Below are positions 25,078 through 32,901 of a DNA stretch of 64,000 bases, piece after piece (positions within the stretch are counted from its first letter, which is position 1; each line of letters starts with the position of its first letter). Position numbers and translations under genes: made by a program. The notes beneath the pieces are model-generated. The model ran no database searches, was not told the DNA's origin, and saw only the letters and a program-made list of their open reading frames with translations. The DNA comes from Acidobacteriaceae bacterium (lineage in GTDB: Bacteria > Acidobacteriota > Terriglobia > Terriglobales > Acidobacteriaceae), in NCBI GenBank assembly GCA_035944135.1, contig DASZBM010000002.1, forward strand, positions 558,001 to 622,000. The letters are read 5' to 3'.

Positions 25078-25686
25078 TTAAGCAGAGCGCTGGTTACGGG
25101 GATGGCGCCGGAGCGTGCTGTAAATGCCGGCGGCGGCAAGAACTTTTATGGCTTCGCCCGGCAGGAATGGGGCGACAGTTTCGATCCAGACGGCGTGGAC
25201 CGGCACCTGCGTGAACACCATGAACCATGCCGCACCCGCCACGAAGAGAAGAACGGTCGCGGTGGCGCAGCCGGTGACAGCTGACGCGAAGAACGGCAGC
25301 CGGCGCTCGAGCACGCGCGTCAGGCCGCCCGCGATTGCCGCGACCAGCGGATACGCGAGCAGGTAACCACTCGTAGGCCCGAAGAAGAGCTGGGCCAGGC
25401 CGCCGACACCCGCAGGGCTGAAGACCGGCAGACCGCATGCACCCTCGGCGAGGTACGCGAGCAGCGTCAGGAATCCGCCGACGGGGCCAAATGCCAGGCC
25501 GACAGCAAGGACGGCGAGCGGCTGCAGGGTGAAGGGAACCGGCGTAAACGGCAGCGGGAAGGCGACGTGTGCCGCAAGCGCGATAACCACGGTCGCCGCG
25601 AGGCCAAGCGTCAGCTTGCCCGGAATGGTCGATCCGAATGTGCGGGCATGGGATAGCCCAAGGCGGTTTGTCAGAGCAGTCTGCAT
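25078..25686 (-). CDS. bioY: BioY family biotin transporter
   Basis: A 202-residue integral membrane protein with about six spans, the S-component of biotin uptake. The BioY-specific text AHVAFPLPFTPVPFTLQPLAVLAVGLAFGP (about residues 40-70) is present, as are AEGACGLPVFSPAGVGGLAQLFFGPTSGYLLAYPL (about 82-115) and the closing LPGEAIKVLAAAGIY. No ECF ATPase (BioM) or BioN gene is nearby, so it may work alone or with shared modules. It is in a probable operon with the small membrane protein upstream and mqnD downstream. Confidence 0.95.
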   Translation of the reverse strand: MQTALTNRLGLSHARTFGSTIPGKLTLGLAATVVIALAAHVAFPLPFTPVPFTLQPLAVLAVGLAFGPVGGFLTLLAYLAEGACGLPVFSPAGVGGLAQLFFGPTSGYLLAYPLVAAIAGGLTRVLERRLPFFASAVTGCATATVLLFVAGAAWFMVFTQVPVHAVWIETVAPFLPGEAIKVLAAAGIYSTLRRHPRNQRSA

Positions 25687-25705
25687 AAGTCTCGGTCGTC
25701 TGATT

Positions 25706-25897
25706 CTACGATGCTTTGCGTTGCCGGCTTGTTTCTTTCGCAGCCGGCTTTATTGGCGTTGCCTCAACCGTTGTTCCTGGACGCCTGTTCTTCTCCCGCT
25801 GTCTGCGACGGGCGCGATAAATGTGTTGCGCGATCGAGACCGATGCCCAAAGCAAAGCAGCGAGCGCGATTAACGAAATGGCGAACAGAATGCGCAT
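25706..25897 (-). CDS. Small single-span membrane protein
   Basis: A 63-residue ORF beginning at ATG 25897: one hydrophobic span (MRILFAISLIALAALLWASV) and a highly basic tail with a RARRRQREKNRR stretch. A longer in-frame reading upstream is Arg/His-rich and overlaps the divergent FtsB-like gene, so the short start is preferred. The Shine-Dalgarno is weak. I recognise no family. Its stop is 19 bp before bioY on the same strand, so it may lead the bioY-mqnD operon. The basic tail would follow the positive-inside rule as a cytoplasmic domain. Confidence 0.5.
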   Translation of the reverse strand: MRILFAISLIALAALLWASVSIAQHIYRARRRQREKNRRPGTTVEATPIKPAAKETSRQRKAS

Positions 25898-26104
25898 CGG
25901 TCGCAGCTCAGAATACCAAACTCGTGCCAACGGCAACGCCGCTTGCGCGATCGATAACGAATGTGGTTCAGCCCTGTTGCATCGCGTGCAATTTCCTCCG
26001 TGCAGTGCGCGATACTTAGGGCGAGTCCACCTGCCAGGCTGGGGCGTTTGCGTAAACGACAAAAAAATCCGGGAAAGCTTGGAGCGATTGCAGTCATCTC
26101 TGCG

Positions 26105-26437
26105 ATGCGCTCGCGGCTGTACGAATCCCGGCGAAAGCTGGCCACCCTTGGCGCTGGCGTCCTCGCCGTCCTGATGGGCTATGGCGTCGTCTTCGGACAC
26201 AACGGAGTGACGGCGTTCCTCTTCAAACGCCAGGAAGCTCGCGAGCTGCAGGTCCAGATGCAGCAGCTCCAGACGGAGAATGGCCGCCTCCAGGATCACG
26301 TCGATCAGCTTCAGAACGACCCTGCCGCCATCGAGCATCAGGCCCGCGAGGAGCTCCACTACACGCGTGCCGGCGAAGTGATCTACACGCTTCCTGCATC
26401 GCCGCAAGACACAGCGCAGACGCCCGCCTCGCACTAA
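26105..26437 (+). CDS. FtsB/DivIC-like septum formation initiator
   Basis: From the ATG at 26105 the protein is 110 residues with a short N-terminus, one membrane span (about 12-30, LGAGVLAVLMGYGVVFG) and a heptad coiled coil (RQEARELQVQMQQLQTENGRLQ, about 45-75). The HQAREELHYTRAGEVIY motif follows, characteristic of FtsB/DivIC proteins. These bind FtsL and FtsQ in the divisome. No other division genes are adjacent. The start is not fixed by a strong ribosome binding site; upstream in-frame codons are possible but read through a low-quality segment. Confidence 0.85.
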   Translation: MRSRLYESRRKLATLGAGVLAVLMGYGVVFGHNGVTAFLFKRQEARELQVQMQQLQTENGRLQDHVDQLQNDPAAIEHQAREELHYTRAGEVIYTLPASPQDTAQTPASH

Positions 26438-26530
26438 CGCCTGCTACGAGCGACTCTCCAATCCCGCTATACTGCCCATTCCGGCACGTTCTCCTCGCAT
26501 GCTCGGATAAGCGTCCACAACGGAGGCCAG

Positions 26531-27466
26531 ATGCGGATCGGGGTCGATCTCGGCGGCACGAAGACAGAGGCGCTCGCGCTTGACGGCAACGGCCGCGAGC
26601 TTCGTCGCGTTCGTGTCCCGACGCCACAGCAGGACTATGCCGCCACCGTCGCGACCATAGCCACGCTCGTCCGCGACTTGGAGCGTGACACCGGCGCGCA
26701 GGGCACCGTCGGCGTTGGCATTCCCGGAACCATCGTCGCTGCCACCGGCCTGGTGAAGAATGCGAACTCGACGTGGCTCAATGGCCAGCCTCTCCAGCGC
26801 GATCTGAGCGCTGCTCTCGACCGCGAGGTTCGCTGCGCAAACGATGCAAACTGCTTTGCGATCAGTGAAGCGACGGACGGCGCTGCCGTTGGTGCTGAGG
26901 TGGTCTTTGGAGTCATTCTCGGCACGGGTTGCGGCGGCGGCGTGGTCGTTCGCGGCGCGCTGCTCACCGGTCCGAATGGCCTCGCCGGCGAGTGGGGACA
27001 TACGCCGCTGCCGTGGATGTCGGCAGACGAATACCCCGGCCCACAATGCTACTGCGGGCGCCGCGGCTGTCTCGAGACGTGGATTTCCGGCACTGGCTTC
27101 GAACGCGATTTCGAACGAGTCACGGGGCGGTCGCTTCGCGGCACGGAAATCGTCTCCCAGGCCACAGCCGGCGACCGCGAAGCTGCGGCTGCACTGGAGC
27201 GCCTCGAAGACCGCATCGCCCGCGGCCTCTCCACGATTGTGAACATCGTCGATCCAGACGTCGTCGTTCTTGGTGGCGGCGTCTCGCGGATCGATCATCT
27301 GTACCGCGGCGGCATCTCCAACCGCCTACGCGACTACGGCTTCGGTGGCGGCGTGGAGACTTCGATTCGCCGCAACGTTCACGGCGACTCCAGCGGTGTG
27401 CGCGGAGCCGCGTGGCTGTGGCCGGCAACCGGGCACTCGCATCCAACCCAGACAGAAACGCTCTAA
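26531..27466 (+). CDS. ROK family sugar kinase (fructokinase/glucokinase-like)
   Basis: A 311-residue kinase. The N-terminal phosphate motif IGVDLGGTKTEALAL, the catalytic Asp in RCANDANCFAISEA (about residue 101), the GVILGTGCGGGVV phosphate loop, and the ROK zinc site GHTPL...CYCGRRGCLETWISG (His near 156; Cys cluster about 173-180) are all present. This matches bacterial Mak/NagK-type ROK kinases that phosphorylate fructose, mannose or N-acetylglucosamine; the exact sugar cannot be told. A TATACT box at 26468-26473 could be part of its promoter. It is followed after 14 bp by a DinB-like gene, probably co-transcribed. Confidence 0.93.
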   Translation: MRIGVDLGGTKTEALALDGNGRELRRVRVPTPQQDYAATVATIATLVRDLERDTGAQGTVGVGIPGTIVAATGLVKNANSTWLNGQPLQRDLSAALDREVRCANDANCFAISEATDGAAVGAEVVFGVILGTGCGGGVVVRGALLTGPNGLAGEWGHTPLPWMSADEYPGPQCYCGRRGCLETWISGTGFERDFERVTGRSLRGTEIVSQATAGDREAAAALERLEDRIARGLSTIVNIVDPDVVVLGGGVSRIDHLYRGGISNRLRDYGFGGGVETSIRRNVHGDSSGVRGAAWLWPATGHSHPTQTETL

Positions 27467-27480
27467 CAAGGAGCAGGTCG

Positions 27481-28008
27481 ATGGAAAGCACGAAGAAGAA
27501 TGCGGCGCGGCCAGAAGGTCGCAGTCTCGGTGGCGAGCTGCGCAAGCAACTAAAGCTTCTCCTTGATGGCGGGCAAGCGCACGCCACCTTCGACCAGGCC
27601 GTGAACGACATGCCTGCAAACCTCCAGGGCACCGTGCCCGAGGGCTTGCCCTACTCAGCCTGGCAGTTGCTAGAGCATCTTCGCATCGCGCAGCGCGACA
27701 TCCTCGACTTCAGCCGCAACCATGACGGCAGCTATCGCGAGCGCAAGTGGCCGGATGATTACTGGCCAAAGCAGCCTGCTCCGCCGAGTGCCGACGCATG
27801 GCAGAAAAGCGTCGCTCAGATTCGCGCCGACCGCCAGAGCTTCGAGCATCTTCTCGACTCCACCGACGACGAATATCTCGTCACTCCGTTTGAGTGGGGC
27901 AAGGGGCAGAACCTGCTTCGAGAAGCCTTCCTGATCGCTGATCACGAGGCATACCACGTCGGCGAGCTCGTGCTTGTTCGGCGTCTGCTCGGTGCCTGGA
28001 AAAAATAG
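27481..28008 (+). CDS. DinB-like protein (cytoplasmic)
   Basis: A 175-residue protein starting at the ATG at 27481 with AAGGAG seven bases upstream. The helices contain the DinB-like histidines in LPYSAWQLLEHLRIAQRDIL (about residue 65) and REAFLIADHEAYHVGELVLVRRLLG (about 150-165), which would form a metal site. DinB-fold proteins include bacillithiol-dependent transferases, and this organism carries bshC, so a thiol-linked detoxification role is possible but not shown. It lies in a probable two-gene operon with the ROK kinase and converges on gph with a 6-bp gap. Confidence 0.8.
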   Translation: MESTKKNAARPEGRSLGGELRKQLKLLLDGGQAHATFDQAVNDMPANLQGTVPEGLPYSAWQLLEHLRIAQRDILDFSRNHDGSYRERKWPDDYWPKQPAPPSADAWQKSVAQIRADRQSFEHLLDSTDDEYLVTPFEWGKGQNLLREAFLIADHEAYHVGELVLVRRLLGAWKK

Positions 28009-28014
28009 CGAGAG

Positions 28015-28737
28015 CTAAAGCCCCAGCGCCTCCGGCCACTCCGACGCATGCTCCACTACACGGTCCGGTTGCACTGCATGAAGAGAGTGCGGCGCCAGCC
28101 CGAACAGGCAGCCCACTGCGCGGGCTCCCACGCGCCGCGCCGTCAGCACGTCCACATCCGAGTCTCCAACCATCACAACATCTTCGGCCGCAAGCGACGC
28201 TGTGCTATTGTCTCGTCGCTTCAGTAACTCCTCAGCCTCGCGGATCAGCGTCAGCATCCCCTCGGGATCAGGCTTCTTCGTCGTGAACGAATTTCCGCCG
28301 TAGTTCTGGAAGAAGAACGGCGACAATCCAAGCGCGTCACATATCAGCCGCGATGGTTTTACTGGCTTGTTCGTCAGCACAGCCATTGGAAGCTCTGGAT
28401 TCCGTTCGCGAATCGCGCTCAGGGAATCGAGCACACCTTCATAACAACGCGTGTTGTCCAGCTTGTGCTCGCGATAGTGCTCGAGAAACAATTCGAACGC
28501 GCGATGAAACAGCGCATCGCCGGCAGCCGCATTTCCCGCATCCAAATCGCCCGGATCGCCCAGGGCGCGCCTCACCAGCATCGCGGCGCCGTCGCCGATG
28601 TATGTTGCGATCACCGCGTTTGGTAGCGTGCTCTTGCCCACACCCTGCATCGCCGCATTCACTGAGTTGCACAGATCCAGCGAAGAGTTGATAAGCGTTC
28701 CATCCAGATCGAAGACCACAAACCGGGGCCGTTTCAT
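28015..28737 (-). CDS. gph: Phosphoglycolate phosphatase (HAD superfamily)
   Basis: A 240-residue HAD hydrolase. Motif I is VVFDLDGTLINS (residues 7-18), motif II AVLTNKPVKPS (Thr near 118), the lysine KKPDPEGM and motif IV VVMVGDSDVDVLTARRVGARAVG (about 190-212). The helical cap (about 20-95) fits the Gph/PGP group, which removes 2-phosphoglycolate formed by DNA repair or oxygenase reactions. Pyrophosphatase PpaX-like or other HAD specificity cannot be excluded. Monocistronic. Confidence 0.88.
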   Translation of the reverse strand: MKRPRFVVFDLDGTLINSSLDLCNSVNAAMQGVGKSTLPNAVIATYIGDGAAMLVRRALGDPGDLDAGNAAAGDALFHRAFELFLEHYREHKLDNTRCYEGVLDSLSAIRERNPELPMAVLTNKPVKPSRLICDALGLSPFFFQNYGGNSFTTKKPDPEGMLTLIREAEELLKRRDNSTASLAAEDVVMVGDSDVDVLTARRVGARAVGCLFGLAPHSLHAVQPDRVVEHASEWPEALGL

Positions 28738-28746
28738 CCAGACAGT

Positions 28747-28775
28747 CTAGCCGCAGAGGTCCTCTCTGCGGCTAG
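28747..28775 (-). terminator. 12-bp hairpin downstream of the DUF4097 gene
   Basis: CTAGCCGCAGAG (28747-28758) and CTCTGCGGCTAG (28764-28775) form a perfect 12-bp stem with a 5-nt loop. It lies between the gph start and the DUF4097 stop, both on the minus strand, so it likely terminates the DUF4097 transcript. No T-run follows. Confidence 0.7.
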
Positions 28776-28801
28776 GTTATGCAAAATGCGATTCGATGCG
28801 G

Positions 28802-29659
28802 CTAACGTTGTGCGATCTGGACATCACCCGATCCGGTGCGAATCTCAAGCGCCGGGCCGCCGCCGTTGACGGAGATTGTCAGATGGTGACGTGAACTCTC
28901 CGAGTTTGTCGCGACCACGCCCGGCATTTGCACGCGAATGTCGCCCGATCCCGTCGCCCCTTCCAGCGTGAATTGTGAATCCGAAGCAAGGTGCAACTTC
29001 ACATCGCCTGAGCCGGTCATGATGCTGCCGCCACCCTGGAGGTGCCCGGTGGCCTCGATCGTGCCGGATCCACTGCGTGCAGTCAGGCCGCCATTGAAGT
29101 CACGAATCTGAATGTTGCCCGATCCCGTCTTCGCTTTCACGTCACCGGCGCCCGTGTCTTCAAGCTCCAGTTCGCCGGACCCGGATTCCAGGTTCGCAGG
29201 CCCATGAACGCCGTGCGCGCGTACGTTTCCAGACCCGCTGCCGGCTGAGAGAAAACGGCCTACATTATTCACCTCGACATCGCCCGATCCGCTGTGCAGA
29301 TTCAGCGCTACATCCGCAGGCACATTGATGTCGTAATCAATCGAAATATTGTTGAACAGGCTGTGGTCCGTGACCTCGCCCACGCGTACCGTGTTGCCGT
29401 TCTGCACTATCGGCGGGTTGTCGACGATGCGCTGCACGCGCGCGTTCACGTCGCCAAAGGAGCTCCATCCGGCGTGAACATGTCCGACGATATGAATCTG
29501 GCTGCCGCTGCCCGGCACGATGTGGATGCTGCCCGATCCGGTCGAGACATAAAGATCCGGTTGTGCCGACACATTAAGCGTCCGGTCAAAGGTGCTGTCG
29601 GCCAGCGCCGCCGTAGTGACGCTGAGTAATGCCGTGAGAAGTAACGGTCGAAGATTCAT
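28802..29659 (-). CDS. Exported DUF4097-type (putative adhesin/GIN-domain) beta-helix protein
   Basis: The ATG at 29659 (GGAG six bases upstream) gives 285 residues with a signal peptide (MNLRPLLLTALLSVTTAALA). The body is a right-handed-beta-helix-like series of short strands marked by repeated SGSG/GSGD turns (STGSGSIHI, HSGSGDVEV, SAGSGSGNV, ESGSGELEL, KTGSGNIQI, RSGSGTIEA, MTGSGDVKL, ATGSGDIRV, RTGSGDVQI), about every 20 residues. This is typical of the DUF4097/DUF2807 adhesin-like group, which sits in the periplasm or on the surface. Function is unknown. It is 83 bp after the HlyD-type gene on the same strand and may be co-transcribed. Confidence 0.88.
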   Translation of the reverse strand: MNLRPLLLTALLSVTTAALADSTFDRTLNVSAQPDLYVSTGSGSIHIVPGSGSQIHIVGHVHAGWSSFGDVNARVQRIVDNPPIVQNGNTVRVGEVTDHSLFNNISIDYDINVPADVALNLHSGSGDVEVNNVGRFLSAGSGSGNVRAHGVHGPANLESGSGELELEDTGAGDVKAKTGSGNIQIRDFNGGLTARSGSGTIEATGHLQGGGSIMTGSGDVKLHLASDSQFTLEGATGSGDIRVQMPGVVATNSESSRHHLTISVNGGGPALEIRTGSGDVQIAQR

Positions 29660-29742
29660 TGAGTACTCCATCGCGCTGAGCTCATGATCTCGCGCCTTGT
29701 ATTGGCCCTGCGCTGATCGCGCGTGGCGTGTTGCGTAAAATC

Positions 29743-30957
29743 CTACGACGTCTGTTGCAGGACGACGGTGTCACCGGCCTTGAGGCCCGAGGTAATCTCC
29801 ACCCGGCTGCCATTCGACAGACCGGTCTTCACGTTCACGATGCGGTGTCCATCCTTGCCATGCGGATCCGGCACCCACACGCTGGCATTCCGGTCCTTGT
29901 CGTAGATAACGGCCTGTTCCGGCACCGTGAGCACATGCTTGTGCTCCTCGAGCACGACCTCTGCGTTCGCGGTCATGTTCGCCTTCAACTCGCCGCCCGG
30001 ATTATCGATCGAGATCTGCACCTCAAACGTCGTGACGTTGTCCTTCTCAACGCCGAGCGGCGCGATCTTTGTCACCTTGCCGTAGAACGTGCGGTCTGGG
30101 AAGCTCTGCACCTTGATCCGCGCGGCCTGGCCAAGATACACCTTCCCGATATCCGACTCATCGACCTTGCCCTTCACATAAACCTCATGCGTATCGCCGA
30201 GCGTCATTACGAGTGTTGCGGTCGATCCCAGCACCAGGATCGAGCTCACGGCGTCGCCCACCTGCACATCACGCGAGAGCACCACGCCATCAATCGGCGA
30301 AGTAATCGTTGTGTACGAGAGCTGCTCCTCAAGCTGCTTCAGCGACGCCTCGTTTTGCGCGACCTGCGACTGCGCCTGACGCTGCTTCGCTGTGTCCACC
30401 GTAATCTGCGCCAACGCACGGTCCCGTGCATTCGCGGCCGAGAGGTACTGCTGCTGCGCCTGGTCGGCGTTCTGCTTCGATAGCACGCCGGACTTCTCCA
30501 TCTCCGCCGCGCGGTGCCAGTTCCGCTCCCAGTCCGGCAGGTCCGGCGCCTCGGCCGCGACGCGGTCGTACGTCACAGCCGCCTCGGCCGACTTCAGATT
30601 CGAGATTGCGGCATCAAGCTGCGCCTTCTGCGCGGCCACTTCGTCCAGAATCTCCTGCTGGTCGAGCTGCGCCAGCACCTCGCCGACGTGGACCCTGTGG
30701 TTGATATCCGTGTCCAGCTTGGTCACAATTCCGCTGGCCTTCGACTTCACCTCAACCTGGGTGATCGGCCAGACCTTTCCGGTCGCCACCACCGACCGCG
30801 CAATGTCGCCGACCTCGGCTTTGCCGAGCTGCGATGGATCCAGCTTGTCAGGGGTCGAGAGCGCTCGGGCAACGAAGATGACGCTTGCGATCAGCACGGC
30901 GGCCACCGTACCAAGAATGATCCAAAGCCGCTTCCGGGACTTACGGGACGAGTTCAA
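29743..30957 (-). CDS. HlyD/MacA-type periplasmic adaptor protein
   Basis: I chose a TTG at 30957 because GGAGG lies six bases before it; a TTG seven codons earlier has no such site. The 404-residue product has a basic N-terminus, one membrane anchor (about 12-35), a biotinyl-lipoyl half (KSKASGIVTKLDTDINHRVHVGEVLAQLD), a long alpha-hairpin coiled coil (about 105-200), then LSYTTITSPIDGVVLSRDVQVGD and a beta-barrel region. This is the MacA/HlyD membrane-fusion family linking an inner-membrane transporter to a TolC channel. No ABC transporter or RND pump is adjacent. The only TolC-like gene in the window is at 58 kb. Confidence 0.9.
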   Translation of the reverse strand: MNSSRKSRKRLWIILGTVAAVLIASVIFVARALSTPDKLDPSQLGKAEVGDIARSVVATGKVWPITQVEVKSKASGIVTKLDTDINHRVHVGEVLAQLDQQEILDEVAAQKAQLDAAISNLKSAEAAVTYDRVAAEAPDLPDWERNWHRAAEMEKSGVLSKQNADQAQQQYLSAANARDRALAQITVDTAKQRQAQSQVAQNEASLKQLEEQLSYTTITSPIDGVVLSRDVQVGDAVSSILVLGSTATLVMTLGDTHEVYVKGKVDESDIGKVYLGQAARIKVQSFPDRTFYGKVTKIAPLGVEKDNVTTFEVQISIDNPGGELKANMTANAEVVLEEHKHVLTVPEQAVIYDKDRNASVWVPDPHGKDGHRIVNVKTGLSNGSRVEITSGLKAGDTVVLQQTS

Positions 30958-31029
30958 CGCGGGCCTCCAGCTTCGCAAGTCATTGTCGAAGCTGGATACG
31001 CAGTCAGACAGCCGTTGGTTCCCGCAGCC

Positions 31030-31635
31030 TCAGGAGTACTTCCGGAGAACTCCCAACACCTTGCCCTGGATGGCCACATTCGAGGCCGGCGCATAGATCG
31101 GCGCCATTTCGGTGTTCGAGGGCTGCAGCCGGATCAGGCTGCCTTCGCGATAAAACCGCTTCAGGGTCGCGTCCGTGCCATCCACGAGCGCCACCACAAT
31201 CTCGCCCTCCCGCGCGGTCCGCGTCCGCTCCACCAGAACAAAGTCGCCCGAGACGATATGCTCATCGCGCATCGAATCCCCGCGCACCTCAAGGGCAAAA
31301 ACCTCGCGGCCGCCGATGATGTCACCCAGTGAGATTGACTCGGCGTTTTCAATCGCTTCAACAGGTTGGCCCGCGGCGATCCTGCCCAGCAACGGCAGCC
31401 GGTCGAAGTTCTTCTTCTGCGCCCGCTGCGGTAGAACGTCGATCGACCGGCTGCGGTTATGTGCCCGCTGCAGCAGTCCCTTGTTCTGTAGGTTGGTCAC
31501 ATGCTTGTGGACCGTCGCGAGCGAACTCAGTCCCAATCCCGACGCCATCTCCTCGTACGAGGGCGAATAGCCGTGACGTGCCGTGAAGCTGGAAAGGAAA
31601 TCGAGAACCTCTTTTTGCCGACGCGTGATCGCCAT
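31030..31635 (-). CDS. lexA: LexA repressor
   Basis: A 201-residue SOS repressor. The N-terminal winged helix (residues 1-65) carries the recognition segment LGLSSLATVHKHVTNLQNKG. The autocleavage site is Ala88-Gly89 in RIAAGQP; the catalytic serine is Ser121 in VRGDSM and the lysine Lys159 in DATLKRF. All key residues are intact, so RecA-stimulated self-cleavage is expected. A triple GAAC repeat 26-53 bp upstream of the ATG is a likely autoregulatory operator. The recognition helix differs from E. coli LexA, in line with a lineage-specific operator. Confidence 0.97.
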   Translation of the reverse strand: MAITRRQKEVLDFLSSFTARHGYSPSYEEMASGLGLSSLATVHKHVTNLQNKGLLQRAHNRSRSIDVLPQRAQKKNFDRLPLLGRIAAGQPVEAIENAESISLGDIIGGREVFALEVRGDSMRDEHIVSGDFVLVERTRTAREGEIVVALVDGTDATLKRFYREGSLIRLQPSNTEMAPIYAPASNVAIQGKVLGVLRKYS

Positions 31636-31660
31636 GCGGACATTCTAGCGAATAAAAGGC

Positions 31661-31688
31661 GAACTGCAACAGGAACCTGCATCGGAAC
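31661..31688. promoter_or_regulatory. Candidate LexA operator: three GAAC words with a 12-nt period
   Basis: GAAC occurs at 31661, 31673 and 31685, each separated by exactly 8 bases (on the lexA strand GTTC-N8-GTTC-N8-GTTC). It ends 26 bp before the lexA ATG, where an autoregulatory operator is expected. Alphaproteobacterial LexA uses GTTC-N7-GTTC, so the word matches but the spacing is one longer. Confidence 0.5.
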
Positions 31689-31936
31689 CAGAAAAGTTAT
31701 GCCGCGGCCAAAAAACCGCATCCCGGCCCATTCCCGAAATGGAATCGAGCTATTGATTCCAGAGAACTTTTTCATTGTGTAATGTCGCGACACACGTCAT
31801 CTTGAACTCAAGCAAGTCAGCGAAACTTGCACGAAGAAAAATAGAACAATCGGCTAAAGGTTTCTCTGTCCCAGCCGATGAGATCGCGCTCCCAGGTTCT
31901 GTACCACCCTCCCAAGCGGAGGGAGAGGAGCAAGCG

Positions 31937-32680
31937 ATGCGGGTTTTAGTAGTTGAGGATGATCGGTCCCTGGGGATGTTTCTCCAGAAGGGTCTTTCGC
32001 TTGAAGGTCATGAAGTGGAATGGGTTGGTGACGGCGACGCTGCCGTGGAGCGCACCCGCTCCTGGGGACCCGATCTAGTGGTGCTCGATCTCGGGCTGCC
32101 GCAGCGCGACGGCCGCGAGGTTCTCGAGTTCCTCTCCCGCGAATCCTCGCAGTCCTCCGTGGTTGTCCTCACCGGGCGCGGCGAGCTCGAAGAGCGCGTC
32201 CGCTGCCTGAACCTCGGCGCTGACGACTTCCTCCCCAAGCCCTTCAGCTTTCAGGAGCTCACCGCACGTTGCCGCGCCATCCTTCGCCGCCGTGAGCGCC
32301 ACACCGACTCCGTCCTCCGCTGGGACGACATCGAGCTCGACCGCCTGCGCCGCACCGTCGAGCGCGCCGGCGTCTCCATCGAGCTCACCGGCAAAGAGTT
32401 CGCCCTGCTCGAATCCCTCATGCTGCGCCGCGGCCAGATCTGCACCCGCGCCGAGCTCCTCGAGCAGGTCTGGCAGATGCCGCCCGAAACCCCCACCAAC
32501 GTCCTCGACGTCTACGTGAACTACGTGCGCCGCAAGCTGGCGGCTGCCACCGAGATCCAACCGGGTGGCGCCCTCATCGAGACCGTCCGCGGCATCGGCT
32601 ATCGCATGGGCGCACCTCGCAGCCTCGCCGCGCTGCCGGGCGTCAGCACACATCCTCTGCCAACGGCGGTGAACGCATGA
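31937..32680 (+). CDS. OmpR-family response regulator
   Basis: The ATG at 31937 has GAGAGGAG upstream; an open frame extending 54 codons further up is not coding-like. The 247-residue protein has a complete receiver: acidic pair Asp8-Asp9, phosphoacceptor Asp51 in VVLDLGLP, Thr79 and Lys101 in LPKPFS. A winged-helix DNA-binding domain follows (ELTGKEFALLESLMLRRGQICTR, NVLDVYVNYVRRKL, IETVRGIGYRM), then a short Pro/Ala tail. It overlaps the next small gene by 4 bp. A partner kinase would normally follow; instead there is only an H-box-like fragment protein. The neighbourhood points to a role above the sigma54/sigma28 genes that follow. Confidence 0.95.
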   Translation: MRVLVVEDDRSLGMFLQKGLSLEGHEVEWVGDGDAAVERTRSWGPDLVVLDLGLPQRDGREVLEFLSRESSQSSVVVLTGRGELEERVRCLNLGADDFLPKPFSFQELTARCRAILRRRERHTDSVLRWDDIELDRLRRTVERAGVSIELTGKEFALLESLMLRRGQICTRAELLEQVWQMPPETPTNVLDVYVNYVRRKLAAATEIQPGGALIETVRGIGYRMGAPRSLAALPGVSTHPLPTAVNA

Positions 32681-32901
32681 CCGCTACTCACCAGCACGAC
32701 CTCAGGACCACGCTCCGCCAGGAGCTCCACGACCTCAGCCAGCCTCTCACGCGTCTGCAGTGGCGGCTCGAGCTCGGCCGCGGCAGCAGGGAAGCCGAGC
32801 TGCGCGACACCATCGAAGGCGCGCTCGCCGATACACGCGAACTCATGGAATGGGTGCGCCGCATACGATCCGCGATTGAACACCAGGAGGCCACAGCATG
32901 A
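32677..32901 (+). CDS. Stand-alone H-box/DHp-like small protein
   Basis: A 74-residue protein with 4-bp overlaps at both ends (ATGA with the response regulator and with the AAA+ activator), so it is firmly part of this operon. Residues 18-24 read HDLSQPL, the histidine kinase H-box pattern (H-D/E-x-x-x-P-L). A helix continues as TRLQWRLELG, a turn follows, and a second helix (about 38-68) completes the size of a DHp hairpin. There is no ATP-binding domain, sensor or membrane segment. It could be a phosphotransfer or dimerisation partner for the flanking receiver proteins. This reading is inference; the gene family is not one I recognise. Confidence 0.72.
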   Translation: MTATHQHDLRTTLRQELHDLSQPLTRLQWRLELGRGSREAELRDTIEGALADTRELMEWVRRIRSAIEHQEATA

